DNA of 64,000 bases from Clostridiaceae bacterium (GTDB taxonomy: Bacteria; Bacillota_I; Bacilli_A; Erysipelotrichales; Coprobacillaceae), in NCBI GenBank assembly GCA_902363625.1, contig CABJAS010000009.1, positions 1 to 64,000 of the forward strand, in the 5' to 3' direction. Position 1 is the stretch's first letter; each line of letters opens with the position of its first letter. Positions 1-10,773 of the stretch are shown here, piece by piece. The notes beneath the pieces were generated by a model. That model did not search any database. It had not been told where the DNA came from and saw nothing but the letters and a program-made list of their open reading frames with translations. The translations under genes and the position numbers were made by a program.

Positions 1-515
1 TGGAAGTGAATCCGGAAGCTATCATGATTATAAAGAGTACCATTCCTGTTGGATATACTCAAAGTGTAAGAGAAAAATATAATACAAAGAATATTATTTT
101 CTCACCTGAATTTTTAAGAGAATCTAAAGCTTTGTATGACAACTTGTATCCCTCAAGAATTATTGTGGGTACCGATATGAAGGATGAAAGATTAGTAAAA
201 GTAGCTCATACTTTTGCTCATATGCTTCAAGAAGGAGCAATTAAAGAAGATATTGATACATTGTTTATGGGATTTACAGAGGCCGAAGCGGTGAAGTTAT
301 TTGCGAATACGTATTTAGCATTAAGAGTCTCTTATTTTAATGAATTGGATACCTATTGTGAAATGAAAGAATTAAATACACAAGAAATTATTAATGGTGT
401 ATGTCTTGATCCGAGAATTGGTACACATTATAATAATCCTTCATTTGGATATGGTGGATATTGTTTACCAAAAGATACAAAGCAATTATTAGCAAACTAT
501 GAAGATGTTCCACAA
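1..515 (+). repeat. Inverted repeat copy A (ugd 5' portion)
   Basis: Bases 1-515 match the reverse complement of 5390-5904 with about 15 mismatches by eye (roughly 97% identity). Similarity ends abruptly after the codons for NYEDVPQ, although both reading frames continue as ugd. The repeat probably extends left of the window. Confidence 0.9.
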
Positions 516-920
516 GAAATGATGAGTGCCATTGTTCAATCAAATAGAACAAGAAAAGATTATATTGCAGATAGAGTTTTAGAAATTGCAGGGGGCTATC
601 AATCGAATGATGATTATGATTCATCTAAAGAAAATGAAATCGTTGTTGGTGTATATAGATTAACAATGAAATCTAATAGTGATAACTTTAGACAATCTTC
701 TATACAAGGCGTAATGAAAAGAATAAAAGCCAAAGGGGCAAAGGTGATTATTTATGAACCCACATTAGAAGATGGAAGCACATTTTTTGGAAGCGAAGTT
801 ATCAATGATTTAGATCAATTCAAAAAAGTATCTCAAGCTATTGTAGCAAATAGATATGATGTGTGTTTAGATGATGTTCAAGATAAAGTCTATACAAGAG
901 ATATATTTAGAAGGGATTAA
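1..920 (+). CDS. ugd: UDP-glucose/UDP-sugar 6-dehydrogenase, 5'-truncated by window edge
   Basis: C-terminal three quarters of a UDP-glucose 6-dehydrogenase, which oxidises UDP-glucose to UDP-glucuronate with NAD+ for capsule precursors. The reading frame is open to base 1 and the intact copy at 5033-6217 shows about 105 residues are missing, so the GTG at position 6 is an internal Val codon, not a start. The catalytic Cys lies in the [10 protein letters not shown] motif, and the [13 protein letters not shown] helix supplies the conserved Lys. The first ~170 residues are nearly identical to the second copy. The C-terminus diverges and carries an extra ~16-residue insert (around [13 protein letters not shown]). 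It overlaps the next epimerase gene by one base (TAATG), so both are likely one operon. Confidence 0.93.
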   Translation, partial: EVNPEAIMIIKSTIPVGYTQSVREKYNTKNIIFSPEFLRESKALYDNLYPSRIIVGTDMKDERLVKVAHTFAHMLQEGAIKEDIDTLFMGFTEAEAVKLFANTYLALRVSYFNELDTYCEMKELNTQEIINGVCLDPRIGTHYNNPSFGYGGYCLPKDTKQLLANYEDVPQEMMSAIVQSNRTRKDYIADRVLEIAGGYQSNDDYDSSKENEIVVGVYRLTMKSNSDNFRQSSIQGVMKRIKAKGAKVIIYEPTLEDGSTFFGSEVINDLDQFKKVSQAIVANRYDVCLDDVQDKVYTRDIFRRD

Positions 921-1996
921 TGATTATGTTAAAGTACAATATTGATTTAAATGATAAAGCTATTTTAGTTACTGGGGCAGCTGGGTTTATAGGATCTAAT
1001 TTATGTAAAAGACTTTTAAATGAAACAAATGCAACAATTGTAGGTATTGATAATGTCAATGATTATTATGATGTGAATATCAAAGAATATCGACTTAATG
1101 AATTAGATGGATATGATCATTTTATATTCTATAAAGAAGATATATCAAACAAAGAATTTTTACATTCCTTATTTAAAAAATATGAATTTGATGTTGTTGT
1201 GAATTTAGCAGCACAAGCAGGAGTTAGATATTCTATATCCAATCCTGATGCATATATTCAAAGTAATTTAATTGGATTTTATAATATTCTTGAAGAATGC
1301 AGACATAGCTATGATGATGGTAAACATGGTGTTCAACATCTTGTTTATGCTTCTTCTTCAAGTGTGTATGGATCTAATAAAAAGGTTCCATATTCAACAG
1401 AGGATAAAGTAGATAATCCAGTATCATTGTATGCAGCTACAAAGAAATCAAATGAGCTTATGGCACACGCATATAGTAAGCTGTATAATATCCCCTCTAC
1501 TGGGTTAAGATTTTTTACAGTATATGGTCCGGCAGGTAGACCGGATATGGCTTATTTTGGCTTTACAAATAAGTTAAAAAATAATGAAACGATAAAGATA
1601 TTTAACTATGGAAATTGTCAAAGAGATTTTACATATATAGAGGATATAGTAGAGGGAATTGTAAGAGTTATACAAAAAGCACCAGATAGAGTAAATGGTG
1701 AAGATGGATTGCCAGTACCGCCATATAAGGTTTATAACATTGGTAATAATCAACCGGAAAATTTATTAGAGTTTGTGGATATCCTACAACAAGAATTGAT
1801 TCGTGCAGGCGTATTAGCACAAGATTATGATTTTGAATCACATAAAGAGTTAGTGGCAATGCAGCCTGGGGATGTCCCTATAACATATGCAGATACAAAA
1901 CCATTAGAAGAAGATTTTGGATTTAAACCAAGCACATCTTTAAGAGATGGATTAAGATCTTTTGCGAAATGGTACAAAGAATTTTATATGGAATAA
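920..1996 (+). CDS. NAD-dependent sugar-nucleotide epimerase (UDP-glucuronate 4-epimerase-like)
   Basis: Short-chain dehydrogenase/reductase-fold enzyme of 358 residues. The Rossmann motif VTGAAGFIG (about 17-25), the DNVNDYYD strand typical of UDP-glucuronate 4-epimerases, the SSSSVYG segment (~145-151) and the catalytic YxxxK (Tyr171, Lys175) are all visible. It probably interconverts UDP-glucuronate and UDP-galacturonate, which fits its position directly after a UDP-glucose dehydrogenase (TAATG overlap). A second, more distant epimerase with the same motifs is at 6217-7200, also beside a ugd copy. The exact substrate cannot be read from sequence; UDP-glucose 4-epimerase is the main alternative. 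Confidence 0.88.
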   Translation: MIMLKYNIDLNDKAILVTGAAGFIGSNLCKRLLNETNATIVGIDNVNDYYDVNIKEYRLNELDGYDHFIFYKEDISNKEFLHSLFKKYEFDVVVNLAAQAGVRYSISNPDAYIQSNLIGFYNILEECRHSYDDGKHGVQHLVYASSSSVYGSNKKVPYSTEDKVDNPVSLYAATKKSNELMAHAYSKLYNIPSTGLRFFTVYGPAGRPDMAYFGFTNKLKNNETIKIFNYGNCQRDFTYIEDIVEGIVRVIQKAPDRVNGEDGLPVPPYKVYNIGNNQPENLLEFVDILQQELIRAGVLAQDYDFESHKELVAMQPGDVPITYADTKPLEEDFGFKPSTSLRDGLRSFAKWYKEFYME

Positions 1997-2452
1997 ATAA
2001 GAAAACAGCGAAAACCATAATCATTTAAATATTCAAAAATTGATAGATGCTATAAACTAAATAAAAAACAGCCTTCATCAGAAAAAATAGAGTTTTCATA
2101 TGAAGGCTGTTTTTTATATATTCAGTCAGGAATTTGTAAGACAAATGTAATTTTCCGGAAGTGTTAAATTAACAAGTACTAAGAAATTGTAATATAGTTA
2201 CATAAGATTGAGTTACCAATTAAAAGGGAGAAACGATATTCCCGTTGGAGAAAGAAAAGCTTTTATTTTAATGAACATTAAGCGTTATTCTGTTAAATTT
2301 GATTTTTCCCCGCTTGCTATAGCTACTGCACCTTAAAATGATCACTAATATCAATGAGAGTTCTATATAAACTGGGTAAGTCCAGATTGTTCACTCAATT
2401 TACACAATTTTCTAGGCTTATAGGGATGCAACAATGGAAAGGCAACATTTCT
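1997..2452. other. Intergenic region after the epimerase
   Basis: Holds a strong intrinsic terminator (2064-2117). The remaining ~330 bases up to the IS remnant show no ORF with a ribosome site that I can support. Confidence 0.5.
2064..2117 (+). terminator. Intrinsic terminator of the ugd-epimerase operon
   Basis: Near-perfect inverted repeat AAACAGCCTTCAT / ATGAAGGCTGTTT with a ~21-nt loop followed by a T run. It is almost symmetric (A run on the left), so it may act in both directions. Confidence 0.85.
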
Positions 2453-3660
2453 TTAGACAATTTTTATAAGGAGTAATTCACGGTATTCAATCGGGCTTTT
2501 ATAATCCAGTGTAGAATGTATTCGCTTGTGGTTGAACCAATAGATATAGGCTGCTAATTCTTGCCTAAGCTATTCGATTGTGAGTAACTCTCTTGGGTAT
2601 ACAAATTCTGTTTTTACTATATTGAATTAGGCTTCTGCCACAGCATTATCCTATATACATCCTTTTTTGCTTAGCGATCCTTTTATTTCGAATTCCTTCA
2701 ATATCTCATCAACCATTTGATTGTCAAATTCATTTCCTCGATATCTATGAAAATACTCGATTTCATGAAGCTTACCTTTCACCATCGCAAACGCTTCTTG
2801 CACTAGTTTTGCTGTTTTATTTGGTCAACAACTATTTCCTATAATTTCATGATTATGAAGATCTAACAGAATACATATGTAACACCATTTATTGTTCACT
2901 TTCACATAAGTTAAATCGCTGACAACCACTTCTTTATATGCTCAATTATTAAATTCTCGATTGACTTCATTGACAATTGCAGTTTCATTTACTTTCGTTG
3001 CATAAACTTTATATTTCTTTACAGTATATACAGATACAAGTCAATTATGTCGCATGATACGTGCAATTCTACGTCGAGATACTTGGTACCCTCGGTTCAT
3101 TAATTCTACTTTTATCTTGCGGGTTCCATACACTTTTTGGTTTATGTCAAAGATCTCAATAATTGTTTCATTCAATTCATTGATATGTTCCTGTTTTCTT
3201 TATAGATGTAGTAACTGCTTCTTAATATATTTAACATCCGTACATCGCTGATAAGGCGTACTTATGAGCATTTGCACGGATAACACTTACTTTCGTCCCC
3301 TGATCAGCGCCACTTGCTTTAAAATATCATTTTTCCATTCGTAATTGGCGATTCTCTTTTTCTAATTTCGCTAATTCAATTTGTTCTAGAGATAATTTAT
3401 CTTTTTCTTTAAACGATCCATTATTTGTAAATTGTTTTACCTATTTATGAAGGCTGAAGGTATAAGATCATATTCCTTTATTATTTCTGATGCAGGTTTT
3501 TCGCTCGCATGTAGTGTTACCATCTGTTTCTTAAAAACATCTGTATATGCTCTTTTTTTCTTCGTTCCATTCTTATTTCCTCCAGCTTTCTTTTACTTTA
3601 ACATCACATTATCTTTTCTGTCCACTTTATTGTAACCTATCCAATAACGACTCTCGTTAG
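2453..3660 (-). mobile_element. Decayed IS3-family (IS150-like) insertion sequence
   Basis: Read on the minus strand, 3640-3300 resembles an IS3 OrfA (segments YTDVFKKQMVTLH, KPASEIIKEYDL and a later ELAKLEKENRQLR leucine-zipper stretch). 2500-2455 encodes a typical OrfB C-terminus (YWFNHKRIHSTL, YKSPIEYR) ending at a TAA at 2453-2455. Stops and frameshifts break both frames, so no full transposase ORF survives. The element should be inactive. Ends were not resolved to the base. It sits between the two polysaccharide clusters and next to another pseudogene, marking a recombined junction. Confidence 0.82.
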
Positions 3661-3826
3661 ATTAGAGTAACACACTTATTAATTATAATATTAAAAATTA
3701 TTTTTATTTATTTCTATTATGGTTAATATTCTAAGAAATTGTGGAAATAAATAATATAATAGGATATAAAGACAAGTATAATAGTAATTATAAATCTAAA
3801 AAAAACAATTTAACTGGAGAATTATT

Positions 3827-4350
3827 TTAAATGTCAAAATTACTTGTTAAATGTATAAATAGCCCATGCGAAGCATATATGTAAAACAGATAACTGTTAT
3901 CAACTTTTATATGTTTGTTTAAATTTTTTGGATTAACTATAATCCAACATAAAATTGGAGCAAGTAATAAAATAATGTTACCTATTGATAATAAAACTAT
4001 GTAAAAGAGTAATATTAAGGATAAAAATTGCGTTAATTTAGTAAAATCCTTTTCAACTAAATACTTAAAATGTATTGCAAAATAGATACCAATTAAATAT
4101 ACAGGTAGATAAAACAGTCCATTTATTATTAGTCTATTGCTTAATATAGATGGAATTATTACTGAGAAACAATTATTTATTTGACAAACAAAAAAATAAT
4201 ATTATAAGTAGTCCAACGACTTTATTTTTAAATATAAAATAGAAAAATGGAGAAAATATATTTAATATAACTAAAAATGATATATACCATAATATATATC
4301 AGATTTTACAATTACGAAAGCCCACATAGTAATTTTATAAATGTTTTTTT
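3827..4350 (-). pseudogene. Remnant of a membrane acyltransferase (acyltransferase 3 type)
   Basis: The minus-strand frame from about 4170 down to the TAA at 3827-3829 encodes four hydrophobic helices (for example NGLFYLPVYLIGIYFAIHF and LSLILLFYIVLLSIGNIILL) and ends with YLFYIYASHGLFIHL. That closing segment resembles the last helix of acyltransferase-3 family O-acetyltransferases. Upstream (4170-4350) similar hydrophobic coding is broken by frameshifts and there is no start. It is interpreted as the C-terminal piece of a polysaccharide O-acetyltransferase gene truncated near the IS remnant. The family assignment rests on a short motif and is tentative. Confidence 0.4.
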
Positions 4351-4362
4351 GTGTTGTACTTA

Positions 4363-4989
4363 TTATGATAATTCATCAGCTTTACCTTTTATATTAAGAT
4401 ATTTTACAAAGAAAAAACATAGACCAAATAAAAATGCTAATGTCATACCTGTAACTATACTATTCATCAGGGTTGGGGATGTAGTATTTTTAGCTTCTAT
4501 CCCTGTTTTTATAATCTCTATATTAGTAACTCCAAAACTTGTTTTTACTTTAGAGATAAATTGATTCATCACCTCATTTACAATATCTTTACTTAGTTTA
4601 GGATTATCTGTTAATACTGTTATCGACAATACTTGTGTATCAACTTCATTTTTCACAGTGATACTAGATTCTAAAGTATCTATATCAATATTAAGTTTTT
4701 TTGATACAGTGCTAAGTATATCCGTCCCCTTTATTAATTCAATATAGTTTTTAATAACAGACTTATTCGAACTAATTTGATCACTGTCATATTTTCCATC
4801 AACCATATTAGCAGTAAGCATAATCTGTCCAATAGATTTATATTCTTTTGATTTAATAAATTCATTATATGTACCAAAAAGAATAACGCCAATGATAACA
4901 AAAAACATTAGTACTTTTATATTTCTATGTAAATATTTGATATATTCCATAAAACTAAATTCTATGACTTTATCATTTCTAGTTTTCAT
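4363..4989 (-). CDS. Wzz/CapA-type chain-length regulator
   Basis: Membrane protein of 208 residues with the two-helix topology of polysaccharide co-polymerases. One transmembrane segment lies near the N-terminus (about 28-46, VLMFFVIIGVILFGTYNEF), followed by an extracytoplasmic domain with ~100 residues of mixed alpha/beta, and a second helix near the C-terminus (~175-195, GMTLAFLFGLCFFFVKYL). Such proteins set capsule chain length together with Wzy and Wzx. No BY-kinase domain is fused, and the cognate kinase/phosphatase pair common in Firmicutes is not in the window. It is the last gene of the leftward capsule operon, 43 bases after ugd. Confidence 0.78.
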   Translation of the reverse strand: MKTRNDKVIEFSFMEYIKYLHRNIKVLMFFVIIGVILFGTYNEFIKSKEYKSIGQIMLTANMVDGKYDSDQISSNKSVIKNYIELIKGTDILSTVSKKLNIDIDTLESSITVKNEVDTQVLSITVLTDNPKLSKDIVNEVMNQFISKVKTSFGVTNIEIIKTGIEAKNTTSPTLMNSIVTGMTLAFLFGLCFFFVKYLNIKGKADELS

Positions 4990-5032
4990 CTAATTTATAT
5001 ACCTCTCTGTAAATATATTTTAATGTATGCAT

Positions 5033-6217
5033 TTAATCTCTTTTAAATAAATCTCTTGTATAAATTTTATCTATAATATTTTCTAGATCTGAGGTAACTC
5101 TATTAGCAATAATCACATCACAAATAGACTTAAATTCTTCTAAATTATCAATTACTTTACTATTAAAAAATTTATCTTCTTTTAATGTCGGCTCATAAAT
5201 AACTACTTCTATTCCCTTAGCTTTTATTCTTTTCATAACTCCTTGAATAGCACTAGCTCTAAAATTATCCGAGTTTGCTTTCATTGTTAATCGATATACG
5301 CCTACTACATTAGGATTTCTATTAATTATCATTTGTGCAATATGTTCTTTTCTAGTTGCGTTGGAATTAACAATTGCTTCTATTAAATTTTGTGGAACAT
5401 CTTCATAGTTTGCTAATAATTGCTTTGTATCTTTTGGTAAACAATATCCACCATATCCAAATGAAGGATTATTATAATGGGTGCCTATTCTCGGATCAAG
5501 ACATACACCATTAATAATTTCTTGTGTATTTAATCCTTTCATTTCACAATAGGTATCCAATTCATTAAAATAAGAGACTCTTAATGCTAAATACGTATTC
5601 GCAAACAACTTCACCGCTTCGGCTTCTGTAAATCCCATAAACAATGTATCAATATCTTCTTTAATTGCTCCTTCTTGAAGCATATGAGCAAAAGTATGAG
5701 CTGCTTCAACTAACCTTTCATCCTTCATATCGGTACCCACAATAATTCTTGATGGATACAAGTTGTCATACAAAGCCTTAGATTCTCTTAAGAACTCTGG
5801 TGAGAAAATAATATTCTTTGTATTATATTTTTCTCTTACACTTTGAGTATATCCAACAGGAATGGTACTCTTTATAATCATGATAGCTTCCGGATTCACT
5901 TCCATGACCAATTCAATTACATTTTCTACAGCACTAGTATCAAAGAAGTTTTTCTTTGAATCATAGTTAGTTGGTGCTGCGATCACAACCATTTCAGCCT
6001 CTTTATATGCTTTTTTAGCATCTAAGGTTGCTGTTAGATTTAATTTTTTTGTACTTAAAAAGTCTTCAATTTCATCATCTTGAATTGGAGACCTTCTTTC
6101 ATTAATCATATTTACTTTTTCTTCAATAATATCAACCGCCATAACCTCATGGTGTTGAGCTAATAATGTGGCTATGCTTAGTCCTACATAGCCGGTTCCT
6201 GCAACTGCGATTTTCAT
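5033..6217 (-). CDS. ugd: UDP-glucose 6-dehydrogenase (complete copy)
   Basis: Complete 394-residue nucleotide-sugar dehydrogenase that makes UDP-glucuronate. The N-terminal NAD-binding GTGYVG motif is at residues 7-12, Lys203 lies in the [12 protein letters not shown] helix, and the nucleophilic Cys259 is in [10 protein letters not shown]. Length is normal for the Firmicute capsule enzymes. It starts on the last base of the upstream epimerase gene (6217), so the pair is translationally coupled. Residues ~107-277 are nearly identical to the truncated copy at 1-920 whereas the C-terminal third is clearly different, a pattern expected from gene conversion or segmental recombination. Confidence 0.95.
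   Translation of the reverse strand: MKIAVAGTGYVGLSIATLLAQHHEVMAVDIIEEKVNMINERRSPIQDDEIEDFLSTKKLNLTATLDAKKAYKEAEMVVIAAPTNYDSKKNFFDTSAVENVIELVMEVNPEAIMIIKSTIPVGYTQSVREKYNTKNIIFSPEFLRESKALYDNLYPSRIIVGTDMKDERLVEAAHTFAHMLQEGAIKEDIDTLFMGFTEAEAVKLFANTYLALRVSYFNELDTYCEMKGLNTQEIINGVCLDPRIGTHYNNPSFGYGGYCLPKDTKQLLANYEDVPQNLIEAIVNSNATRKEHIAQMIINRNPNVVGVYRLTMKANSDNFRASAIQGVMKRIKAKGIEVVIYEPTLKEDKFFNSKVIDNLEEFKSICDVIIANRVTSDLENIIDKIYTRDLFKRD
5390..5904 (-). repeat. Inverted repeat copy B (ugd internal portion)
   Basis: Partner of 1-515 in opposite orientation, about 97% identical by eye. The pair flanks the epimerase, IS remnant, acyltransferase remnant and wzz. Confidence 0.9.
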
Positions 6218-7200
6218 TATAATTTAGTCTCCTCTCTATACCACTTTACAAATCTTTGTATTCCTTCATTAATTCTAATTTTAGGATTATAATCCAATAC
6301 TTCTTTAGCATGTGAAAAATCACTATATGTAATATTTACATCACCAGGTTGCATTGGCATTTGTTCAATAATTGGTTTAACTCCAACTACTTCGCCTATT
6401 GTTGAAATTAAATCTTTTAAACTAATCGGATGACTTCCGCCTAGATTAAAAATATCATAAATATGTTTATCTTTTTGCATAACATAATTAAGTGATTTGA
6501 TTGTTCCATCCACTATATCACTTACGTATGTATAATCTCTTGCTGTCGTACCATCCCCAAACATTGGAATTGATTTTCCTTCCAGCATTAATCGTGTAAA
6601 TTTATTAATTGCTAAGTCTGGTCTTTGTCTTGGACCATACACTGTAAAATATCTTAAACAAGCTACGTTTATATCAAATAATGCATGATATGTATAGCAT
6701 AGCAATTCTCCGGCCTTTTTCGTAGCTGCGTAAGGAGAAATAGGATTGTCAACTTCATCTTTTTCATTAAACGGGACTTTTTTGTTGTTACCATACACAG
6801 ATGAAGAAGACACAAATACCAATGACTTCACGTCGTTGTTTCTCATTGTCTCTAACAATATTGTTAGTCCAACTAAGTTGACATCAACATAATATAATGG
6901 ATCCTCTATAGATGGTCTTACTCCTGCGTTTGCAGCTAATGCGATAACACCATCGATCTGATGATCGTTAAAGATAGAACTTATTAATTCTTTATTTCTA
7001 ATATCTCCTTTATAGAGTTTAAAAAAACAACTATATTTAATAGCTGTTTTTTTAACATCCTCATAGTTTTTTTCTTTTAATAGGGGATCATAATAGTCAT
7101 TGAAATTATCTATTGTGATAATGTCATGCCCTTGCCTCATTAATTCTTGTGATAAGTGAGATCCAATAAATCCGGATCCACCAGTTATAAAATATTTCAT
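6217..7200 (-). CDS. NAD-dependent epimerase (UDP-glucuronate 4-epimerase-like)
   Basis: SDR-family sugar-nucleotide enzyme of 327 residues. GGSGFIG (7-13) binds [15 protein letters not shown] is the hallmark segment of UDP-glucuronate 4-epimerases, SSSSVYG is at ~131-137, and the catalytic Tyr147/Lys151 pair lies in YAATKK. It abuts wzx upstream (shared base 7200) and ugd downstream (6217). Enzyme order therefore suggests UDP-glucose to UDP-glucuronate to UDP-galacturonate supply for the repeat unit. UDP-glucose 4-epimerase activity cannot be excluded. Confidence 0.88.
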   Translation of the reverse strand: MKYFITGGSGFIGSHLSQELMRQGHDIITIDNFNDYYDPLLKEKNYEDVKKTAIKYSCFFKLYKGDIRNKELISSIFNDHQIDGVIALAANAGVRPSIEDPLYYVDVNLVGLTILLETMRNNDVKSLVFVSSSSVYGNNKKVPFNEKDEVDNPISPYAATKKAGELLCYTYHALFDINVACLRYFTVYGPRQRPDLAINKFTRLMLEGKSIPMFGDGTTARDYTYVSDIVDGTIKSLNYVMQKDKHIYDIFNLGGSHPISLKDLISTIGEVVGVKPIIEQMPMQPGDVNITYSDFSHAKEVLDYNPKIRINEGIQRFVKWYREETKL

Positions 7201-8657
7201 TAAACATCTTCCTTTCTCTTTAATAAAATTGAGCAGATGGAGCTTAAGTTCTCATCTTTTAATATTAATAAAATAAAAAAATAAACCCCCGCTGCAAATA
7301 TAATCATAATAAATAACCTGGCTAAATCGATGGTAAAATACATTTTAAATAACAGAATAGAATTAATCATTACTATGTTAGCTACAATGATATTTCTTAA
7401 ATATTTAAATGGAATTCGATATGTAATAAATCCTCTAGATAGAATTAAAGAAATAACTATATGAACTAAAAATGAAACAAGCGTACTAATTGCTCCTATA
7501 ATATAACCATATTGAGGAATAAAAATAAAATTAATTATTACATTAATAACAGCAGACATGATATTTAATTTAAGAATCATTTCTGTTCGTTCACTTAATT
7601 CCCAAGACTTATTTGTATATTGAATAAGTCCAAAAACAGCAAAAGAAATACAAGTGATAATAAAGATAGGATAACAAGCCCAGTATTGCTCATCACAAAT
7701 TAAGTAAATAATATCTTTTCCTGTAAAAACAATCCCAATAACTGCTGGTGCGACCATGTATAAATAAATTTGCATATATTTTGATATAACGCTTTCAGCT
7801 TGTTTTTTACCAAATTTAATATACGCCTCAGTAATTCTAGGATATGCCCCCAACATAATAGCATTTGTGAATGTATAAAAGAGGGTGAACCCCATTTGAT
7901 ACCCATAGGAATATAATCCCACTTCATTGCTGCTTTTAAAAAAACTAATAATAAATTTGTCCGAGCTTTGAATGACCCAAAAAATTAATGATGTTCCTAA
8001 TAGTGGGAAACCATATTTTATTAGTTTAAAAAATAAATTTTTATTAAATAAGTTAATAGAAATTGATTTAGTAATTTTTAATTTCCAAACTAAATATATT
8101 GTTTGTGCAAAATCACTAATAAATAAACTAATTACAATTATTAAAACATTATGAATATTAAAAATATAATATAATACTAATAAAACTAAGGATTTTCCTA
8201 ATGAATTAAAAGTAATGTTTTTAGAATATTGTTTTGATTGACCGGAACTTCTTAAAAACGTATTAAATATTAATAATGCCCCTTCAAAGTAAAACACAAT
8301 AGAAAAAATTAGAAGACTGATATCGGAAGTTGTATTTAAGGAGAATAAAAGAATTCCTAAAATAGTCAAAACAGAATATAAAACGCCAGCAAAAATAAGT
8401 GTAAATAATATAGTATTTAATAATATTTTTTCTTTCTTTTCTGTTTCATTATATAAAGGATAAAATCTGAGAATAGAGTGCGTCATCCACCCCGTAAAGA
8501 ATTGAAAACCAAGATTATATATACTATATGTTAAAGAAAACATTCCATAATCTGCAGGTATAAAAAATCTAGAATATAAGATTGATAATATAAAACTAAA
8601 GATTGATACCCCAACTGTTCCTAATAAATATGTTATCATCTCTTTAATTTTACTCAT
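7200..8657 (-). CDS. Wzx-type polysaccharide repeat-unit flippase
   Basis: Integral membrane protein of 485 residues, hydrophobic along its whole length, with about 14 predicted helices and the N-terminal pattern of MVF/MATE-superfamily polysaccharide exporters (SRFFIPADYGMFSLTYSI). It should flip undecaprenyl-linked repeat units across the membrane before Wzy polymerisation. Start and stop overlap its neighbours by one base, as expected inside a tight operon. Confidence 0.85.
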   Translation of the reverse strand: MSKIKEMITYLLGTVGVSIFSFILSILYSRFFIPADYGMFSLTYSIYNLGFQFFTGWMTHSILRFYPLYNETEKKEKILLNTILFTLIFAGVLYSVLTILGILLFSLNTTSDISLLIFSIVFYFEGALLIFNTFLRSSGQSKQYSKNITFNSLGKSLVLLVLYYIFNIHNVLIIVISLFISDFAQTIYLVWKLKITKSISINLFNKNLFFKLIKYGFPLLGTSLIFWVIQSSDKFIISFFKSSNEVGLYSYGYQMGFTLFYTFTNAIMLGAYPRITEAYIKFGKKQAESVISKYMQIYLYMVAPAVIGIVFTGKDIIYLICDEQYWACYPIFIITCISFAVFGLIQYTNKSWELSERTEMILKLNIMSAVINVIINFIFIPQYGYIIGAISTLVSFLVHIVISLILSRGFITYRIPFKYLRNIIVANIVMINSILLFKMYFTIDLARLFIMIIFAAGVYFFILLILKDENLSSICSILLKRKEDV

Positions 8658-9382
8658 TATATCTCTTCCTCTTTTTGTAAATTAAAATCAATTAATAAAC
8701 TTTCAAAACTTTCATATTCTGGTTTAGAATTAAAAAATATATTTTTAATTTTAGGATGATTAGAAATCCCATTGTATTTTAATGGCTTAATATATTGTTC
8801 ATAATTTTCCTTTGTTCTTTTTAACCATAAAAATGAAAAAAAATTCATTTCCTTAATAGTTGGGTTACGATTATATTTATATTTATAGAATCCTATTTTT
8901 TTAAAAGCTTCCTGCAGTCTCTGCTTTTCTCTTTTTTGATAATATTCTTCTAATGTACATATTTTCTTTATAGGATTACCAGCATATATTGAATTGCTTT
9001 CTAGATCTTTATTAACAAGAGAATTAGCTCCTACAATCACATTATCTCCTATAGTTACACCTTTTAAAACAGTTGTATTAAGCCCTAAAAATACATTATT
9101 ACCAATCTGAATAGTATCTCCTGCATCAGGAATGATTCGTTCATATTTATCAATGAGTACGTACCATGAATAATCATGGGCTATTAAATTAGAGCTTACA
9201 ATACAACAATTGTCTCCAATTGAAATATGATCCATTCTGCCAGAATCAACCCTACATTGTTTAGGTGAAACAAATCTTGTGTTTTTTCCTATGACAGCCC
9301 CGTTTTTTCTTAAGTAACGAATATACGCTTCACTGCTGTAAGTATGAGAATACAACAATCTATTGATTAATTGCTTTATCAT
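8657..9382 (-). CDS. Hexapeptide-repeat acyltransferase (capsule modification)
   Basis: Protein of 241 residues with a left-handed beta-helix. Hexapeptide turns are visible around residues 95-145 (IQIGNNVFLG, VTIGDNVIVGANSLV) and are followed by the IYAGNPIKKI exit motif of xenobiotic/serine O-acetyltransferase-like enzymes. It probably O-acetylates a sugar of the capsule repeat unit using acetyl-CoA. A ~100-residue C-terminal tail beyond the helix is unusual in length and has no recognised motif. It overlaps wzy by 23 bases. Confidence 0.75.
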   Translation of the reverse strand: MIKQLINRLLYSHTYSSEAYIRYLRKNGAVIGKNTRFVSPKQCRVDSGRMDHISIGDNCCIVSSNLIAHDYSWYVLIDKYERIIPDAGDTIQIGNNVFLGLNTTVLKGVTIGDNVIVGANSLVNKDLESNSIYAGNPIKKICTLEEYYQKREKQRLQEAFKKIGFYKYKYNRNPTIKEMNFFSFLWLKRTKENYEQYIKPLKYNGISNHPKIKNIFFNSKPEYESFESLLIDFNLQKEEEI

Positions 9383-10772
9383 AATTTTTTACTTTCCTCC
9401 GTTGATAAAAGATTCGACTTATTATCTTAATAGAATAATATATTACTAAGCATAAGAAAATCTGTGCTGGTACGCCAGAAAAAACGTTCCGTGTAGCATA
9501 AACCAAAGTTGCGGTTATACTTGCTAATAAACCAAGTTTAATCCCGGTAGGTTTAATTCCTTCTAATACACCTAATACCCCTCCTATAATTGAATGGTGG
9601 AGTATTACTCCAAATAAACCAAAGTTTGCAAAGCTTTCAGCTACTGGTGTCATTGCTTTTAAGAAATAAAAACTATTTCTAAAATTAAAATAAATTGGCG
9701 GTTCTAGTCGTATATTAAATGGTACAAAATGATCTAAAATATTGATAACGGGATTATAGTATGAAAATCCATTGAGAAATTCTCGCGTTCCATTCTGTAA
9801 CTCGGTAACTATATAGTTTGTCATTCGCATGGAAACACCCATCTCTGCAAGTCCACTTAACGGGGATGCTTCAATATATGCAGTTAATAAATTACTATCT
9901 CCTAAATGTCTGAATACCTTTACCACTGGAATAAACACAAGAACAATAACAGCACCAGCTAATATGTACTTATAGTTAATAGTTTGCTGTTTATAAACAA
10001 TAATTCCTAAACAAGCTAAAAACGGAAAAAGCACTTCCCCCCTGTTACCACAAGAGAACAATATAATGGCTGTAATTAGAAATAAGATTACACCTATCTT
10101 AAATTCCCACCCTTTTGCACAAGCAACTAAAAAGCATATGCTAATAGAATAAAAAATTATAATATAATCATATAATCCTTCTAATACCCCACTAACTCTA
10201 TAATCATTATAATCCATCCCCAAATATATTTTTCCTGTAACTATATAATAACAAAAATATAGCAATACTATTGTTAATAATGCTAATGCAATTTTTGAAC
10301 CAATTCTCTCTTCTATTTGATTTAATAATCTAAAATTGCTGTTATCTTTTTTAGGTATGAGATAGTGCATTAATAATGCAGACAGTACTAAAAGAGCGAC
10401 TGAAATCAGAGCAAGTCCAAGTACTTGAGGATAATATTCTGAATATAAAAACGATTGGGTTTCCCAACCATAGGTAGATACTACACTTTTTGTTATCAAG
10501 TAATATGTAAAACATAATCCAAATTGAGTAAAAAGTGTATATGTATAGATCATAATAGTAAAAAATATACTGACCTTTTCTCTTATCTTCCAATAATATA
10601 TTGTTATAAAAAAAATGGTAATAAATGCTATTAAAGTTAAAAAAGTATAATTTATAGAAATAAAATTAAAATAATACAATAGTCCTGTTAAAAATGTCAT
10701 AAATAAGATGAATAATAAAGAGAATTCATCTTTACTTAACCCTTTAGTGAAAAGCTTATTCGATATTTTCAT
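9360..10772 (-). CDS. Wzy-type polysaccharide polymerase
   Basis: Membrane protein of 470 residues with about 12 hydrophobic helices and a larger extracytoplasmic loop around residues 300-370 (region with TRMTNYIVTELQNGTREFLN), the layout of O-antigen/capsule polymerases that join flipped repeat units. No conserved catalytic motif can be named from sequence; the assignment relies on topology and on its place between glycosyltransferases and wzx. It is preceded by a clear GGAGAT ribosome site 5-6 bases before the ATG. Confidence 0.75.
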   Translation of the reverse strand: MKISNKLFTKGLSKDEFSLLFILFMTFLTGLLYYFNFISINYTFLTLIAFITIFFITIYYWKIREKVSIFFTIMIYTYTLFTQFGLCFTYYLITKSVVSTYGWETQSFLYSEYYPQVLGLALISVALLVLSALLMHYLIPKKDNSNFRLLNQIEERIGSKIALALLTIVLLYFCYYIVTGKIYLGMDYNDYRVSGVLEGLYDYIIIFYSISICFLVACAKGWEFKIGVILFLITAIILFSCGNRGEVLFPFLACLGIIVYKQQTINYKYILAGAVIVLVFIPVVKVFRHLGDSNLLTAYIEASPLSGLAEMGVSMRMTNYIVTELQNGTREFLNGFSYYNPVINILDHFVPFNIRLEPPIYFNFRNSFYFLKAMTPVAESFANFGLFGVILHHSIIGGVLGVLEGIKPTGIKLGLLASITATLVYATRNVFSGVPAQIFLCLVIYYSIKIISRIFYQRRKVKNYDKAINQ

Positions 10773-10773
10773 A

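Noticed and set aside
3054..3635. Two + strand ORFs in the IS region
   Set aside because: They lie opposite to recognisable, though broken, IS3 transposase frames on the minus strand.
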